Below, piece by piece: positions 17,102-26,813 of a stretch of DNA of 64,000 bases (its first letter is position 1; each line of letters opens with the position of its first letter). The position numbers and the translations under genes were made by a program. Source of the stretch: Furfurilactobacillus milii (GTDB lineage: Bacteria; Bacillota; Bacilli; Lactobacillales; Lactobacillaceae); assembly GCF_009864005.1 (NCBI RefSeq), contig NZ_WEZQ01000026.1:1-64000 (forward strand), written 5' to 3'. Under the pieces are notes generated by a model that saw only the letters and a program-made list of their open reading frames with translations, did no database searches and was not told the DNA's origin.

Positions 17102-18628
17102 ATGGCCAAAGGAAGTTTATATGGCGCAATGGTGATTAGCGCGCAGGACATGCAGCTAATTATCGTTGATGTTAAGAGACAAGCAGTCATTGAGCGGGTC
17201 AGTGCACCCATTCATCTAGGCAACGATTTGTTTGCGGGGAAACGAATTGACCCGGAACGGTCTGACGAAGTTGTCACGATTCTTCAGCGTTTCTTACAAT
17301 TGCTGAAGGATTATAACGTGACGGATTATCGCCTGGTGGCCTCACATACAATTACCAGAGCAGAGAATATTGATTATATTCGGGATCACATCTACATCAT
17401 GACGGGTGTGACCTTGCATTTTATGACGGTCAATGAGGAATCGCTATTTTCTTATGAAGCAGCGCAATTGTTACCCAACTTCAATGAGCTTATTAGTGGT
17501 CGAACAGTGCTGATGCAGGTTGGCGCCAGCATGGTGCATTTTATGATGTTTGTTGATGGGCACTTAACGTTAACCCGGGAGTTGTTCCTAGGTCCGCTTC
17601 AAGTTGCGACCCAGTTGCAGAATTTAGAGCATAAAGTGGAGTCCTATCAGGAAGTCCTTAGCGATTATTTGCATTCAAAGCTAGTGAGTTTATATCAATA
17701 CTTACCCGATGAGCCGTTTGACAAGGTTATTTTGATGGGTTCCAAGCTGAATTTGTTGGAGAACCTCATTCCCAAGGGTAAACGGTACGTTCAGTTAAGT
17801 CGCAAAGACTTCGATAAACAATTCCAGTCAGTTGTACAAATGACGCCGCAGGACATGTTGAACCAAAATAATCTACCGGCTGACCAAGTTAATGAGGTGT
17901 TACCACTCTTCCTATTGCTGGATGAGGTCTTCAATCATTTGCACACAAAGTCAATTCACTTAACTGACTTTAAAGTGATTGATGGGTGTGTCGTGGATGA
18001 AGAAATGAGTCGGAAGAAGCACCCACGGAATACCGATGCGGTTAGTCAGGTTATGCTGGGGGCAGCTTACGAGTTGGCACGTAGATTTCACGTCGACGAA
18101 CGGCACCAACAGTCTGTCGTGTTGTTTGCAACCCAGTTATTTGACCGTTTGAAGAAGATTCATGGATTGGGTTCTCGTGAGCGTCTGCTACTCCAATTGG
18201 CCGCTATTTTGCAGGACAGTGGTTTGTTCATTGATAGTACGCAACATGCTTTTCACTCCGAGTACATTATTAATCACTCCGAAATGTTGGGCTTGCGCGC
18301 TGATGAACAAGTCGAAGTGGCTGCCATTGCCCGGTACCACAGTTCGGAAACGGTATCGGCTGATTTGAGCCGTTTTAACATCACAATGGATAATCGGTTA
18401 GTGATGGTAAAGCTGGCGGCTATTTTACGTTTGGCAGATGCGCTAGATGACAGTCGACTGCATAAGATTTCTAAAATCAGTGTTTCTATCAAGAAGCCAG
18501 AAATCATCATCCATGCCACCGCTAATGATGACATTGAGTTGGAGACTTGGACTTTCAATGGCAAACGTAAATTCTTCGAAGAGGTTTACGGTATGACGCC
18601 GATTTTGAGGAGAACTGGTCGATTTTAG
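17102..18628 (+). CDS. Ppx/GppA-HD family protein with degenerate active sites
   Basis: 508 residues, built like exopolyphosphatase: actin-like ATPase fold (1-300) plus a C-terminal HD-like domain (310-508). It aligns with the Ppx homologue three genes downstream, but key motifs have decayed. The first loop reads GAMVISAQDMQLIIVD instead of IDLGSNSCRMTV, and the second reads MQVGASMVHFMMF instead of MDTGGASCELVL. The HD pair at LAAILQDSG lacks its His. It may therefore be a regulatory or structural partner rather than a phosphatase. The start follows GAGGGGG. ppx-ppk-ppx clusters are known in lactobacilli. Confidence 0.82.
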   Translation: MAKGSLYGAMVISAQDMQLIIVDVKRQAVIERVSAPIHLGNDLFAGKRIDPERSDEVVTILQRFLQLLKDYNVTDYRLVASHTITRAENIDYIRDHIYIMTGVTLHFMTVNEESLFSYEAAQLLPNFNELISGRTVLMQVGASMVHFMMFVDGHLTLTRELFLGPLQVATQLQNLEHKVESYQEVLSDYLHSKLVSLYQYLPDEPFDKVILMGSKLNLLENLIPKGKRYVQLSRKDFDKQFQSVVQMTPQDMLNQNNLPADQVNEVLPLFLLLDEVFNHLHTKSIHLTDFKVIDGCVVDEEMSRKKHPRNTDAVSQVMLGAAYELARRFHVDERHQQSVVLFATQLFDRLKKIHGLGSRERLLLQLAAILQDSGLFIDSTQHAFHSEYIINHSEMLGLRADEQVEVAAIARYHSSETVSADLSRFNITMDNRLVMVKLAAILRLADALDDSRLHKISKISVSIKKPEIIIHATANDDIELETWTFNGKRKFFEEVYGMTPILRRTGRF

Positions 18629-18730
18629 TGGTGTATCGATTTTTAAAGAACTGCTAAGCGGCAGTGGCGAAATGACACGTATTCGGTTTGAATCAATAAT
18701 AGGAGAGTTGAACCGACAGGAGGGATAAGG

Positions 18731-20905
18731 ATGGATTTTTCAGATCCAAGTTTATATGTCAACCGGGAGCTAAGCTGGGTTGACTTCGACGACCGAGTAT
18801 TGGAAGAAGCGCGTGACAAAAATAATCCTTTGCTGGAACGAGCACGGTTTATTGGGATAACGCAAAGTAACTTAGATGAATTTTTCATGGTCCGTGTGGC
18901 CTCACTGCGTAAGATGGAAGATGTTAATTACACCAAGCCAGATGTGTCGGGGATGCAACCTAGTGAGCAGCTGGAAGCAATCAGCGAAAAGGTTCACCAG
19001 TTGGTTGAAAAACAATACAGTACGTTAAATCGTTCAATCGTGCCCCAGATGGAAACAATTGGCATTCATTTGCGTCAGTATGACGAATTGAATTCTGCCC
19101 AGGTCAGTTTCCTAACGCAGTATTTCCGTGAAGTGTTGTACCCGGTGCTGACACCAATGGCAGTGGATGTTTCCCGACCATTTCCGTTTATCAGTAACAA
19201 TACATTAAACATCGCTTTGCGGTTGGTTAAGAATACCAAGGATGAAGAAAGTGGCAAAAAAGAACACCGCTTTGCAACGATTCAGGTACCAGATACATTT
19301 AACCGAGTGGTTAGTTTGCCTGGCATGAACGAGTTTATCTTGTTAGAAGAAGTCATTAAGCACTTTTTAGGTGAACTATTTTCTGGCTTTAAAGTGAAAG
19401 AGGCGCGTGCGTACCGTGTAATTCGTGACATGGATTTTGACGTGACAGAAGAAGATGCCAGCGACTTACTAAAGGAAGTTGAACATGAACTAGCTGTTCG
19501 TGATCATACACAAGTTATGCGTTTGGAAATCGAAGCTGATATGTCCAAACAGTTGAGAAAACAACTGATTCACGATTTGCAGGCACGAGAAAAGGACGTT
19601 TATGACATTAAGGGTCCCATCGATTTGCGCTTCTTGAGCAAGCTAGTTAAGCAGGTGAAAGGACACAGCGAATTGATGTATCCGTCGTTCACCGGTTATA
19701 TTCAACCAGCGTTGCGTCAGGATAATCTGTTTGACGAAATTAAAAAGCGCGATATTTTTGTTCAACATCCGTATGATAGTTTCGATCCAGTCGTGAAGTT
19801 TGTGCATGAAGCGGCGACAGATCCTGACACGTTAGCCATTAAAATGACGCTGTACCGGGTTTCTTCACAATCACCAATCATTAAGTACTTAGCACAGGCT
19901 GCACGTAATGGGAAACAAGTTACCGTGCTTGTGGAATTAAAAGCACGTTTCGATGAAGAAAATAACGTGAAGTGGGCACAAATGCTTGAACGTGAGGGCT
20001 GTCATGTTATTTATGGACTGGTCGGTTTAAAGACGCACTGTAAGTTACTGTTAGTCGTTCGTCAAGAACCCGACGGCATCAAACGATACATGCATATGGC
20101 AACGGGAAACTATAATGATGTGACGGCGCACTTGTATACTGACATGGGCCTGTTTACGGCAGATCCATTGATGGGCATTGACGCTTCAAACATTTTTAAC
20201 ATGCTGTCTGGGTTTAGCGAGCCTGATCACTTTGAACGGGTGGCTATTGCACCGACAACGTTACGTGGCTTTTTGTACGATCGCATTGATGATGAGATCG
20301 CCAATGCTAAGGCTGGTTTACCGGCGGCCATCAAGATGAAGATGAATTCATTGTCCGATAAGGGCATGATTGAAAAATTATATGAAGCATCAGCCGCCGG
20401 CGTTAAAATAAGCCTGATTGTCCGCGGTATCGTATGTTTAAAGGTCGGTGTGCCTGGTGTATCTGATAACATTACCGTTCATTCTATCGTTGGCCGCTTG
20501 CTGGAACACAGCCGTATTTATGACTTTTATGCGAATGGCGAGCATCAATTGTACTTATCATCAGCTGACCTGATGACACGTAATATTAGCCGGCGGGTAG
20601 AATTACTCTTTCCTATCCTCCAAGATGATATCAAAGAACGGGTAGGCCACATTTATGATCAAATGTGGCATGATAATGTCAAAACGCGCGTGTTACATGC
20701 AGATGGTACGTGGCAAAAGGTGGACCGTCGTGGCTTAGCACCACTAGATGTTCAAGATAGCTTGATCAAAGAAGCAGCTCACAAATCACAAGCAGATGCC
20801 AAGTTAGCAACTAGTCAACCGCAGACGCCATTCGTACCGCTGATGCGGCCTTTGGATGAAACGGCTACTGATGGCGCCAATGACGACGATTCTGATGACG
20901 AGTGA
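18731..20905 (+). CDS. ppk1: Polyphosphate kinase 1
   Basis: 724 residues, the normal PPK1 length. It builds polyphosphate from the terminal phosphate of ATP, reversibly. The N domain begins with YVNRELSWVDFDDRVL, and ITQSNLDEFFMVRVA follows. The phosphorylated His is His436 in LKTHCKLLLV, and HMATGNYND and ARFDEENNVKW are further active-site segments. The last 45 residues are an acidic, low-complexity tail. The start follows CAGGAGGG. It sits in the operon 102 bases after the degenerate Ppx gene and 42 bases before the canonical one. Confidence 0.96.
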   Translation: MDFSDPSLYVNRELSWVDFDDRVLEEARDKNNPLLERARFIGITQSNLDEFFMVRVASLRKMEDVNYTKPDVSGMQPSEQLEAISEKVHQLVEKQYSTLNRSIVPQMETIGIHLRQYDELNSAQVSFLTQYFREVLYPVLTPMAVDVSRPFPFISNNTLNIALRLVKNTKDEESGKKEHRFATIQVPDTFNRVVSLPGMNEFILLEEVIKHFLGELFSGFKVKEARAYRVIRDMDFDVTEEDASDLLKEVEHELAVRDHTQVMRLEIEADMSKQLRKQLIHDLQAREKDVYDIKGPIDLRFLSKLVKQVKGHSELMYPSFTGYIQPALRQDNLFDEIKKRDIFVQHPYDSFDPVVKFVHEAATDPDTLAIKMTLYRVSSQSPIIKYLAQAARNGKQVTVLVELKARFDEENNVKWAQMLEREGCHVIYGLVGLKTHCKLLLVVRQEPDGIKRYMHMATGNYNDVTAHLYTDMGLFTADPLMGIDASNIFNMLSGFSEPDHFERVAIAPTTLRGFLYDRIDDEIANAKAGLPAAIKMKMNSLSDKGMIEKLYEASAAGVKISLIVRGIVCLKVGVPGVSDNITVHSIVGRLLEHSRIYDFYANGEHQLYLSSADLMTRNISRRVELLFPILQDDIKERVGHIYDQMWHDNVKTRVLHADGTWQKVDRRGLAPLDVQDSLIKEAAHKSQADAKLATSQPQTPFVPLMRPLDETATDGANDDDSDDE

Positions 20906-20947
20906 CTTGAGATTAAACGTTGAGCGAGTTTGATAAGGAGGGCAATT

Positions 20948-21964
20948 GTGGAAAATTTTGCGGTCATTGATTTAGGCTCCAATTCGTGTCGGATGACGGT
21001 TACGGAAATCAACGACGATGGTAGCTTTAAACGTAGCCAAATGAGCAAACAGTTTGTTCGTTTGTCAGAAGACATGGGACAGTCTGGCGCATTACAACAG
21101 GCCCCCATGGATCGAACCATTGAAGCACTGAAGGGCTTTTATGAAGAATATTCACAACTCCCCAATCTAACACTAAAGGCTGTGGCAACGGCGGCAGTCC
21201 GCAATGCGTCCAATCAAAAGGCGTTTTTGGATCGGGTACGTTCAGAGGTTCATGGTTTAAACATTGAAGTGATCTCCGGCACGGAAGAAGCGCATTACGA
21301 CTACCTAGGAGTGATCAATACGTTACCCGTGACTAACTGCGTCATTATGGATACCGGTGGTGCTTCTTGTGAATTGGTCTTGGTTCAAAACGGACGGGAA
21401 CAAAATTTAGTGAGTTTGCCGTTTGGTTCGGTCAACTTGTCGGAAACCTTTTTAAAGCACGGCTTGGATCAGCTCGCTGCAGTTGACTTATTTAGGCTGT
21501 CGACAGCTGTTCAACGATTGTTCAATGGACTGTGGTGGCTACAACGGGGGCAGAATTTACCGCTCGTCGCATTAGGCGGTTCAAACCGAACCTTGGCAAA
21601 GATTCGGCGAAAACAAAAAAATGTGGCCGACTTTGAGGATATTCACGGTTTTCGCATGAGTGTTTCTGAAGTTGACAATGTTTACGCGGAAATTATTGAA
21701 CATAACTTGGCGGAGCGAAAGGCTATTCCTGGTCTCTCAAAGGATCGCGCAGATATTATTGCGGCAGGGATTACGCCGATTGTCACAATTATGCGATTCT
21801 TGGATGCCGGCCGTGTTATTTTTTCAGAGAATGGTGTTCGTGAAGGTATTCTGTATGAACATCTTGATCAGTTACGGGCTAAAGGGAAAATTGGCAACAA
21901 AAAAGATAATATTTCCAACACTAAAAAGGATGCCGGTAGCCGCAAGAAAGCTGACAAAAAATGA
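20948..21964 (+). CDS. ppx: Exopolyphosphatase (Ppx/GppA family)
   Basis: 338 residues. It hydrolyses terminal phosphates from polyphosphate or, in GppA-like members, pppGpp. Both nucleotide and phosphate loops are intact: FAVIDLGSNSCRMTV at residue 4 and IMDTGGASCELVLV near residue 138, with GTEEAHYDYLG between. It has no HD domain. The start is the GTG at 20948, which has AAGGAGG before it; the open frame continues six codons further upstream. The Lys-rich tail overlaps the next gene by four bases (ATGA), which implies translational coupling. Confidence 0.92.
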   Translation: MENFAVIDLGSNSCRMTVTEINDDGSFKRSQMSKQFVRLSEDMGQSGALQQAPMDRTIEALKGFYEEYSQLPNLTLKAVATAAVRNASNQKAFLDRVRSEVHGLNIEVISGTEEAHYDYLGVINTLPVTNCVIMDTGGASCELVLVQNGREQNLVSLPFGSVNLSETFLKHGLDQLAAVDLFRLSTAVQRLFNGLWWLQRGQNLPLVALGGSNRTLAKIRRKQKNVADFEDIHGFRMSVSEVDNVYAEIIEHNLAERKAIPGLSKDRADIIAAGITPIVTIMRFLDAGRVIFSENGVREGILYEHLDQLRAKGKIGNKKDNISNTKKDAGSRKKADKK

Positions 21965-22350
21965 GTGCGTTTGAAATTGATCATTTTGTCCTTACGGTTG
22001 CCGATGTTGAGCGGAGCGTGAAATTTTATCGAGATCGGTTAGGATTGCCCATTGAACAATTCGAGGATGGTCGGACAGCGATTCGACTGTCTACGCATCA
22101 GAAAATTAATCTCCAGATAAAAGCACATCCTCATTTACCGATAGCCGCACATCCAACGTTTGGTAGCAGTGACTTTTGTCTCATGACGGATAAGACACCG
22201 AACGCTTTAGTTACATGGGCAGAGCAGCAACATTTAATTATTGAAACTGGCCCTGTGGTTCGCCACGGTGCAAAGGGGACGATGACGTCGTTGTATGTTC
22301 GTGACCCGGATCAAAACTTGGTGGAACTGGCGGCTGTGGGAACGTTGTAG
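21961..22350 (+). CDS. VOC family (glyoxalase/bleomycin resistance-like) protein
   Basis: 129 residues, a single vicinal-oxygen-chelate unit with the usual beta-alpha-beta-beta-beta repeats. DHFVLTVADVERSVKFYRDRLGLP at the start carries the first metal ligand (His8), and VRDPDQNLVELA at the end carries the last (Glu). Ligand and reaction cannot be predicted. It overlaps the ppx stop codon, so it belongs to the polyphosphate operon, though no functional link to polyphosphate is known. A strong terminator follows at 22395. Confidence 0.85.
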   Translation: MSAFEIDHFVLTVADVERSVKFYRDRLGLPIEQFEDGRTAIRLSTHQKINLQIKAHPHLPIAAHPTFGSSDFCLMTDKTPNALVTWAEQQHLIIETGPVVRHGAKGTMTSLYVRDPDQNLVELAAVGTL

Positions 22351-22394
22351 TCGTTTCCAGCTGGACTTATCGCAGAGACTCCAGCAAGAATAAG

Positions 22395-22465
22395 AAAAGA
22401 GTGGCAACTTAACGTAACTAACGGTTTATTAATTCGTTAGTTAGGCTAAGTCGCCACTCTTTTTA
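22395..22465 (+). terminator. Terminator ending the polyphosphate operon
   Basis: AAAAGAGTGGC and GCCACTCTTTTT form the base, ACTTA and TAAGT the middle, and TAACTAACG and CGTTAGTTA the top. A and T runs flank it, so it also ends the convergent DUF4811 transcript. Confidence 0.9.
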
Positions 22466-22472
22466 AATTTTT

Positions 22473-23165
22473 TTATTTTAGTTGCGCTTTAATTACGGCG
22501 ATTGTTGTCTTCTGGATCAACGCAGAACGTTGTGAAGCAGACATTTTAGGATCTTGTTTAACGGCCTGGGCTACCTGTTCACTAACCTTTGCCTTAATCG
22601 CTTGTTGTTGGGCAGGTGATTTCATAATCTTGGCAAGTTGCTTGGCCTCGGTGGTGCTGAGACTTAACCACGTTTGTGGCAAACGGAATGTGTAATCACG
22701 ATGGGAAACACGGTTTTGCTCGCCAGAAAAGGCAAACAGCGCATGTTGCCAATCGTTACGATATTGCCAACGAGTGGTGGTTACGGTTAAAGTTGCCTGA
22801 TCGCTCGTCGTTGTTTTTAGTTTAGAGCTGACATGCTTAGTTGGTACTGCTTGCGGTTTGGTTTGCGACGTGTTGGTCCGGTACAGATAGACCTTTTCTG
22901 TTCCATTGCCTAATGGTTGATAGAGAAGGACATTAGGCGCACTAGCTGGTTGATTTGGAATACTTGAGACCAACGTTGATGTCGTTTGTTGATGCGTCTT
23001 TACCATGCCGTACTGAAAATTGTCGTTTGCAATCAGTAAACCAATCATGCCCAAGAATAAAATTAGGAAAACGCCAATTAGCCAGCGGCGTAATTGATGA
23101 CCATTGAGAAGAACGACGGCCCAAAATAATCCAAGCGTTGCAATGATTAATGCGATAATGACCAT
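22473..23165 (-). CDS. DUF4811 domain membrane protein
   Basis: 230 residues with two N-terminal membrane segments (residues 3-18 and 27-46) followed by an extracellular domain. It matches the DUF4811 proteins of lactobacilli, whose genes usually sit next to an MFS drug transporter, as here. It may assist the transporter, but its role is unknown. Its ATG overlaps the stop codon of the transporter gene (TAATG), and AAGGAGG lies inside the transporter's last codons, so translation is coupled. Confidence 0.8.
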   Translation of the reverse strand: MVIIALIIATLGLFWAVVLLNGHQLRRWLIGVFLILFLGMIGLLIANDNFQYGMVKTHQQTTSTLVSSIPNQPASAPNVLLYQPLGNGTEKVYLYRTNTSQTKPQAVPTKHVSSKLKTTTSDQATLTVTTTRWQYRNDWQHALFAFSGEQNRVSHRDYTFRLPQTWLSLSTTEAKQLAKIMKSPAQQQAIKAKVSEQVAQAVKQDPKMSASQRSALIQKTTIAVIKAQLK

Positions 23166-24634
23166 TATCCACGCCTCCTTAAGTTACCTGGCTTAATGCG
23201 GAAGGCTAGTACGAGGCCGATTAATGCAAAGATCGTTGCAGTAAGGAAGGCCGCATGATAACCCGCTAGTGTTGCGGATAAAGCATGTGTTCCGTAAGTA
23301 AGGGGTGTGCTGTGCAGCAACGACTTAGCCGGCATGTTTGAGTTGGTCACGTTTGTTAACACGGAAATGAGGATGGCCGTTCCCATTGAAGAGAAAACCT
23401 GACGTCCAGTGTTATTAACAGATGTTCCGTGACTCATGAGGCTTAATGGTAAAGCGTTCATCCCAGTTGTTGTCACTGGCATCATGACCATTGAGATTCC
23501 AAACATCCGGATGGTGTACAGGATGGTAACGAAGATAATCGGCGTTGTTTCCGTCAATGTGACGAAGAACGCTGTTCCAATCGTCAGTAAGAACATCCCG
23601 GTGATTGCTAAACGGCGTGCGCCAATGCGGTCGAAGATGCGACCGGTAATGGGACTCATGATTCCCATCATTAAAGCTCCGGGCAACAGAATCAATCCAG
23701 AGTGAAAGGCTGATTCACCGCGGACCGTTTGAATATAGAGCGGTACCACCATTTCGGCGCCCATCATAGCCATGTTAACAACGGCCACTTCAATGACGGA
23801 AAGAGTATAAATTGGTGATTTGAACACCCGCAATTGCAGTAGCGGATTTTCAATTGTCAGTGACCGCCAAATGAATAAGCCAACGAAAATAATCCCGACA
23901 ATCAGTGTGATGTACACTTTTGGCGCTGTCCATGAGCTAGCCCCCACGCTACTGAATGCGTAAAGCATGCTCCCAAAACCGATTGTGGACAGTGCGACTG
24001 AAATCCAATCTGCACTGGTTTTCTTGGTTGGGAAAATTTTGCGCATGGTGAAAATAGCAAGGGTGAAGACAATGACTGGAAATGGCAAAATGACGACGAA
24101 CAATGCTCGCCAAGAATAGTTCAGCAATAACCACCCAGACAAGGTAGGTCCGATAGCAGGCGCTAATCCGATAACAATTCCGGCTAGACCCATAGCTGAG
24201 CCACGACGTTCCGGTGGAAATATTGTCAGCATCGTTGTTTGAAATGTTGGCGCTGTGATTCCGACAGCAACAGCTTCAATCAAACGACCAGCTAGGAGCA
24301 CGCCAAACGTTGGCGCAATCATACAAATAAAGGTACCAACAAAGAAAATGGCCATCGCGGTTAAGTAGAGTGCTTTGGAACTATAGCGTTGCAGAAGAAA
24401 TGCCGAAATAGGAATGGTAATGCCCATCGCTAACATGAATCCGGTAGTCAACCACTGAACGGAGTCTGCGTTGATATTAAACGTCCGCATAAGAGTTGGA
24501 AACGCGGTGGTAAGGGTCGTTTGCACGATAAATGTGCTAAACGTTCCGATGAGCATTGTGATGATGAGGAGCAAACGGTTATAGGGTTTGCCATTGGCAT
24601 CAACCACTTTAAATTCGGATGATGAATTGGACAC
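23165..24634 (-). CDS. MFS multidrug efflux transporter (DHA2 family)
   Basis: 489 residues with 14 predicted membrane segments, as in the DHA2 proton-drug antiporters. Typical features are TAFPTLMRTFNINADSVQWL in the first loop (motif D1), the motif A-like MGLAGIVIGLAPAIGPTLSGWLL, and GRIFDRIGARRLA. It probably exports hydrophobic toxic compounds. The start is a GTG at 24634 with AAGGAGG seven bases upstream; the frame stays open 66 codons further up but without coding character. It is followed by an overlapping DUF4811 gene. Confidence 0.9.
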   Translation of the reverse strand: MSNSSSEFKVVDANGKPYNRLLLIITMLIGTFSTFIVQTTLTTAFPTLMRTFNINADSVQWLTTGFMLAMGITIPISAFLLQRYSSKALYLTAMAIFFVGTFICMIAPTFGVLLAGRLIEAVAVGITAPTFQTTMLTIFPPERRGSAMGLAGIVIGLAPAIGPTLSGWLLLNYSWRALFVVILPFPVIVFTLAIFTMRKIFPTKKTSADWISVALSTIGFGSMLYAFSSVGASSWTAPKVYITLIVGIIFVGLFIWRSLTIENPLLQLRVFKSPIYTLSVIEVAVVNMAMMGAEMVVPLYIQTVRGESAFHSGLILLPGALMMGIMSPITGRIFDRIGARRLAITGMFLLTIGTAFFVTLTETTPIIFVTILYTIRMFGISMVMMPVTTTGMNALPLSLMSHGTSVNNTGRQVFSSMGTAILISVLTNVTNSNMPAKSLLHSTPLTYGTHALSATLAGYHAAFLTATIFALIGLVLAFRIKPGNLRRRG

Positions 24635-24871
24635 GAAAAAGCCTCCTTGTGAACAACATTTATGTAAACAATTATAAAAATCGTTTTGACAATAAAATAG
24701 ATAAGTGACACTAACGAGGGCAGTGATTTCCTCAGTCAATTGTGAAGTTGGCACAGTCAGACACGTTAGCGCTAAAATAGATTGAACCACACATCCAAAA
24801 TGATGAAAGTTCAACAAAAAATTATACGCCATTTACTGAAAAAATGTTAGTAAGAGGGCCGGAGGCAGATC

Positions 24872-25579
24872 GTGACAGCAATGATCACTATGATGAAACA
24901 ATTAAAACGCAATCGTTTATTTTGGCTACTATGCGCTTGTGCCATCGTATTGCCGCTTGGTCTCACGAGCTGGCTAGCGTCATTACGTGGTGTTGAGTTC
25001 GCAATGTTTGTGCCAATATTAGCGCAAACACGCGTTTTTGTGTTCTTTTTATCATGGGTTGTGCCTGGCATTTTACTTAGCCTGGCAAAAAAGGAAAATG
25101 GCCATGTGACGGGCAAACACACCTGGCAAAACGTCTTTTTAATGATGCTTTGTATTGATATAGCATTGATAGTCGTTAATCAAGTGACATTACTAATTAC
25201 TGGAACGCTATTTTTGGGACACACCGTTGCCTTTCCTTGGCTACAATATTGGCGAATGCAGTTGAGCCTGTTTCCGCTAATAGTGAGCGGCCAAGTAATC
25301 TATGAGGTTATTGGTAGTCATAAAGTTAGTCGTACGGCGACAATGTGGTGGTCACTAGCCGCGACCTTTGGGCTAACTTTTTTTATTGCCTTTGGGCGGT
25401 TAATGTTTGACTGGTCGCAACAATTGCGATTAATATCAGTATTTAGTTTAGTGAGCGCGGGCTATTGGAACACTTGGAATCAGGTATTGGCGAGCTGGCT
25501 GAGTAGCGTGATTACCTGTGTGGTAGCTGTATTAATCAGCTGCTGTTGGATCGGCAGGCACGAGCATTCGTCAAAGTAG
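24872..25579 (+). CDS. Polytopic membrane protein of unknown function
   Basis: 235 residues with about six hydrophobic segments and short charged loops. I do not recognise the family. The size and segment order recall the permease part of small ABC-2-type transporters, but no ATPase gene is next to it. The GTG start follows GGAGGCAGATC, and further in-frame ATGs lie at codons 4 and 7. It is 45 bases upstream of the alpha/beta hydrolase gene and probably shares its transcript. It is divergent from the MFS gene. Confidence 0.7.
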   Translation: MTAMITMMKQLKRNRLFWLLCACAIVLPLGLTSWLASLRGVEFAMFVPILAQTRVFVFFLSWVVPGILLSLAKKENGHVTGKHTWQNVFLMMLCIDIALIVVNQVTLLITGTLFLGHTVAFPWLQYWRMQLSLFPLIVSGQVIYEVIGSHKVSRTATMWWSLAATFGLTFFIAFGRLMFDWSQQLRLISVFSLVSAGYWNTWNQVLASWLSSVITCVVAVLISCCWIGRHEHSSK

Positions 25580-25624
25580 TGTTCAAACGACAATGGCACC
25601 GCACTCAGGGATTGGAGATTGACA

Positions 25625-26575
25625 GTGAAAAAAAGAACAATGGTCAGTTTGGCAGCACCGTTTGTGATTGCAACAGGTGTTGCCGGCATTTCAGAACAAC
25701 TGTATCGTTATGCCTTCAACCGCGTAAATAAGGTTCCTGAAACTTCGAAAGAAAAGCAGAAGTATGCAGATGCCTACTACGGCTATGTTGACTGGCTACG
25801 TAATCAGCCAACGCAGGCTTGGCATTTACACGAAGATGATGCAACGCGTAAATTAGCAGCTACTTATCTAGCAGCCGATGTGCAAACGACGGACACGGTG
25901 ATCATTTCACACGGTTATAAAGGCAACGGCGAGACGATGGCCAACTACGCGAAAATGTTTCACGAGTTAGGGTATAACGTATTGTTGCCAGATGATCGGG
26001 CGCATGGCCGGTCAGCAGGTCGCTATATTACATTTGGCTGGCTGGACCGCTTGGATTATTTGGATTGGATTCAGCGCATTATCAAAGAAACTGGTCAGGA
26101 TGCGCGGATCGTCTTGTTTGGTGTGTCGATGGGCGGTGCTACAGTTGAGATGATGAGCGGAGAAGCCCTCCCAGAGCAGGTACGTTGTATCATTGCGGAT
26201 TGCGGTTATTCCAGCATTGACGACGAGTTGGTGTACTTGCTCAAACGGAATTTCCATTTACCCAAATACCCGTTTTTGCCAGCGGTGAATGCGATTAATC
26301 GGCGTAAACAAGGGTTTAGCTTGACCCAAGTTTCATCAGCTGAGCAACTCAAACATAATCGCCGGCCAATTTTCTTCATTCATGGTGAAAAAGATATTTT
26401 CGTTCCTGCGGAAATGCTGGCAGCCAATTATGATGCGACTCAAGGGCCAAAGGAAAAGTGGGTCGTGAAAGATGCGACACATGCTGAAAGTTTCTGGATT
26501 GATCCGGAGGCCTATCAACAACACGTCAAACAATTTCTCGATCAGTATTTGACCTATCGATTGCCCAAAGGATAA
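25625..26575 (+). CDS. Alpha/beta hydrolase, membrane-anchored
   Basis: 316 residues. An N-terminal hydrophobic stretch (3-22) is followed by an alpha/beta hydrolase domain: oxyanion region ISHGYKGNGE near residue 96, nucleophile elbow GVSMGGA near residue 172, acid HGEKDIFVP near residue 255 and His in DATHAESF near residue 285. This resembles the BAAT/YqkD-like esterases; the substrate is unknown. The start is taken as the GTG at 25625, seven bases after GGAG. A close paralogue lies at 55932. Confidence 0.87.
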   Translation: MKKRTMVSLAAPFVIATGVAGISEQLYRYAFNRVNKVPETSKEKQKYADAYYGYVDWLRNQPTQAWHLHEDDATRKLAATYLAADVQTTDTVIISHGYKGNGETMANYAKMFHELGYNVLLPDDRAHGRSAGRYITFGWLDRLDYLDWIQRIIKETGQDARIVLFGVSMGGATVEMMSGEALPEQVRCIIADCGYSSIDDELVYLLKRNFHLPKYPFLPAVNAINRRKQGFSLTQVSSAEQLKHNRRPIFFIHGEKDIFVPAEMLAANYDATQGPKEKWVVKDATHAESFWIDPEAYQQHVKQFLDQYLTYRLPKG

Positions 26576-26631
26576 TTGTTGACTAGGTATTGATTAACGG
26601 TCGATATATGGACATTGTTCTAATTTAAAAC

Positions 26632-26676
26632 GCTTCATCCCGTCATTTTGTTGCAAAGACGGGATGAAGCATTTTT
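26632..26676 (+). terminator. Terminator after the alpha/beta hydrolase gene
   Basis: GCTTCATCCCGTC pairs with GACGGGATGAAGC around 13 bases; ATTTTT follows. Confidence 0.88.
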
Positions 26677-26747
26677 GTGCTCAACTTAGAGTTGAAGCTT
26701 TAGTACCAACATAAACGCCACTTACAGTTGCCAATTTTTTGAGAGTG

Positions 26748-26765
26748 TCATTGAATGTTCAATGA
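26748..26765. repeat. Short perfect palindrome
   Basis: TCATTGAATGTTCAATGA has 8-base arms around TG. It is in the gap between two transcription units that end here, so it is not an obvious operator. Confidence 0.5.
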
Positions 26766-26813
26766 TGCCGTGTAAATGGTTAGCGGTTAACTTGTCTGTA
26801 ATAGGGAGTGGAG

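Noticed and set aside
24766-24775. Palindrome TTAGCGCTAA between the MFS gene and the membrane protein gene
   Set aside because: Only ten bases long and not placed over a recognisable promoter, so it is too weak to call an operator.
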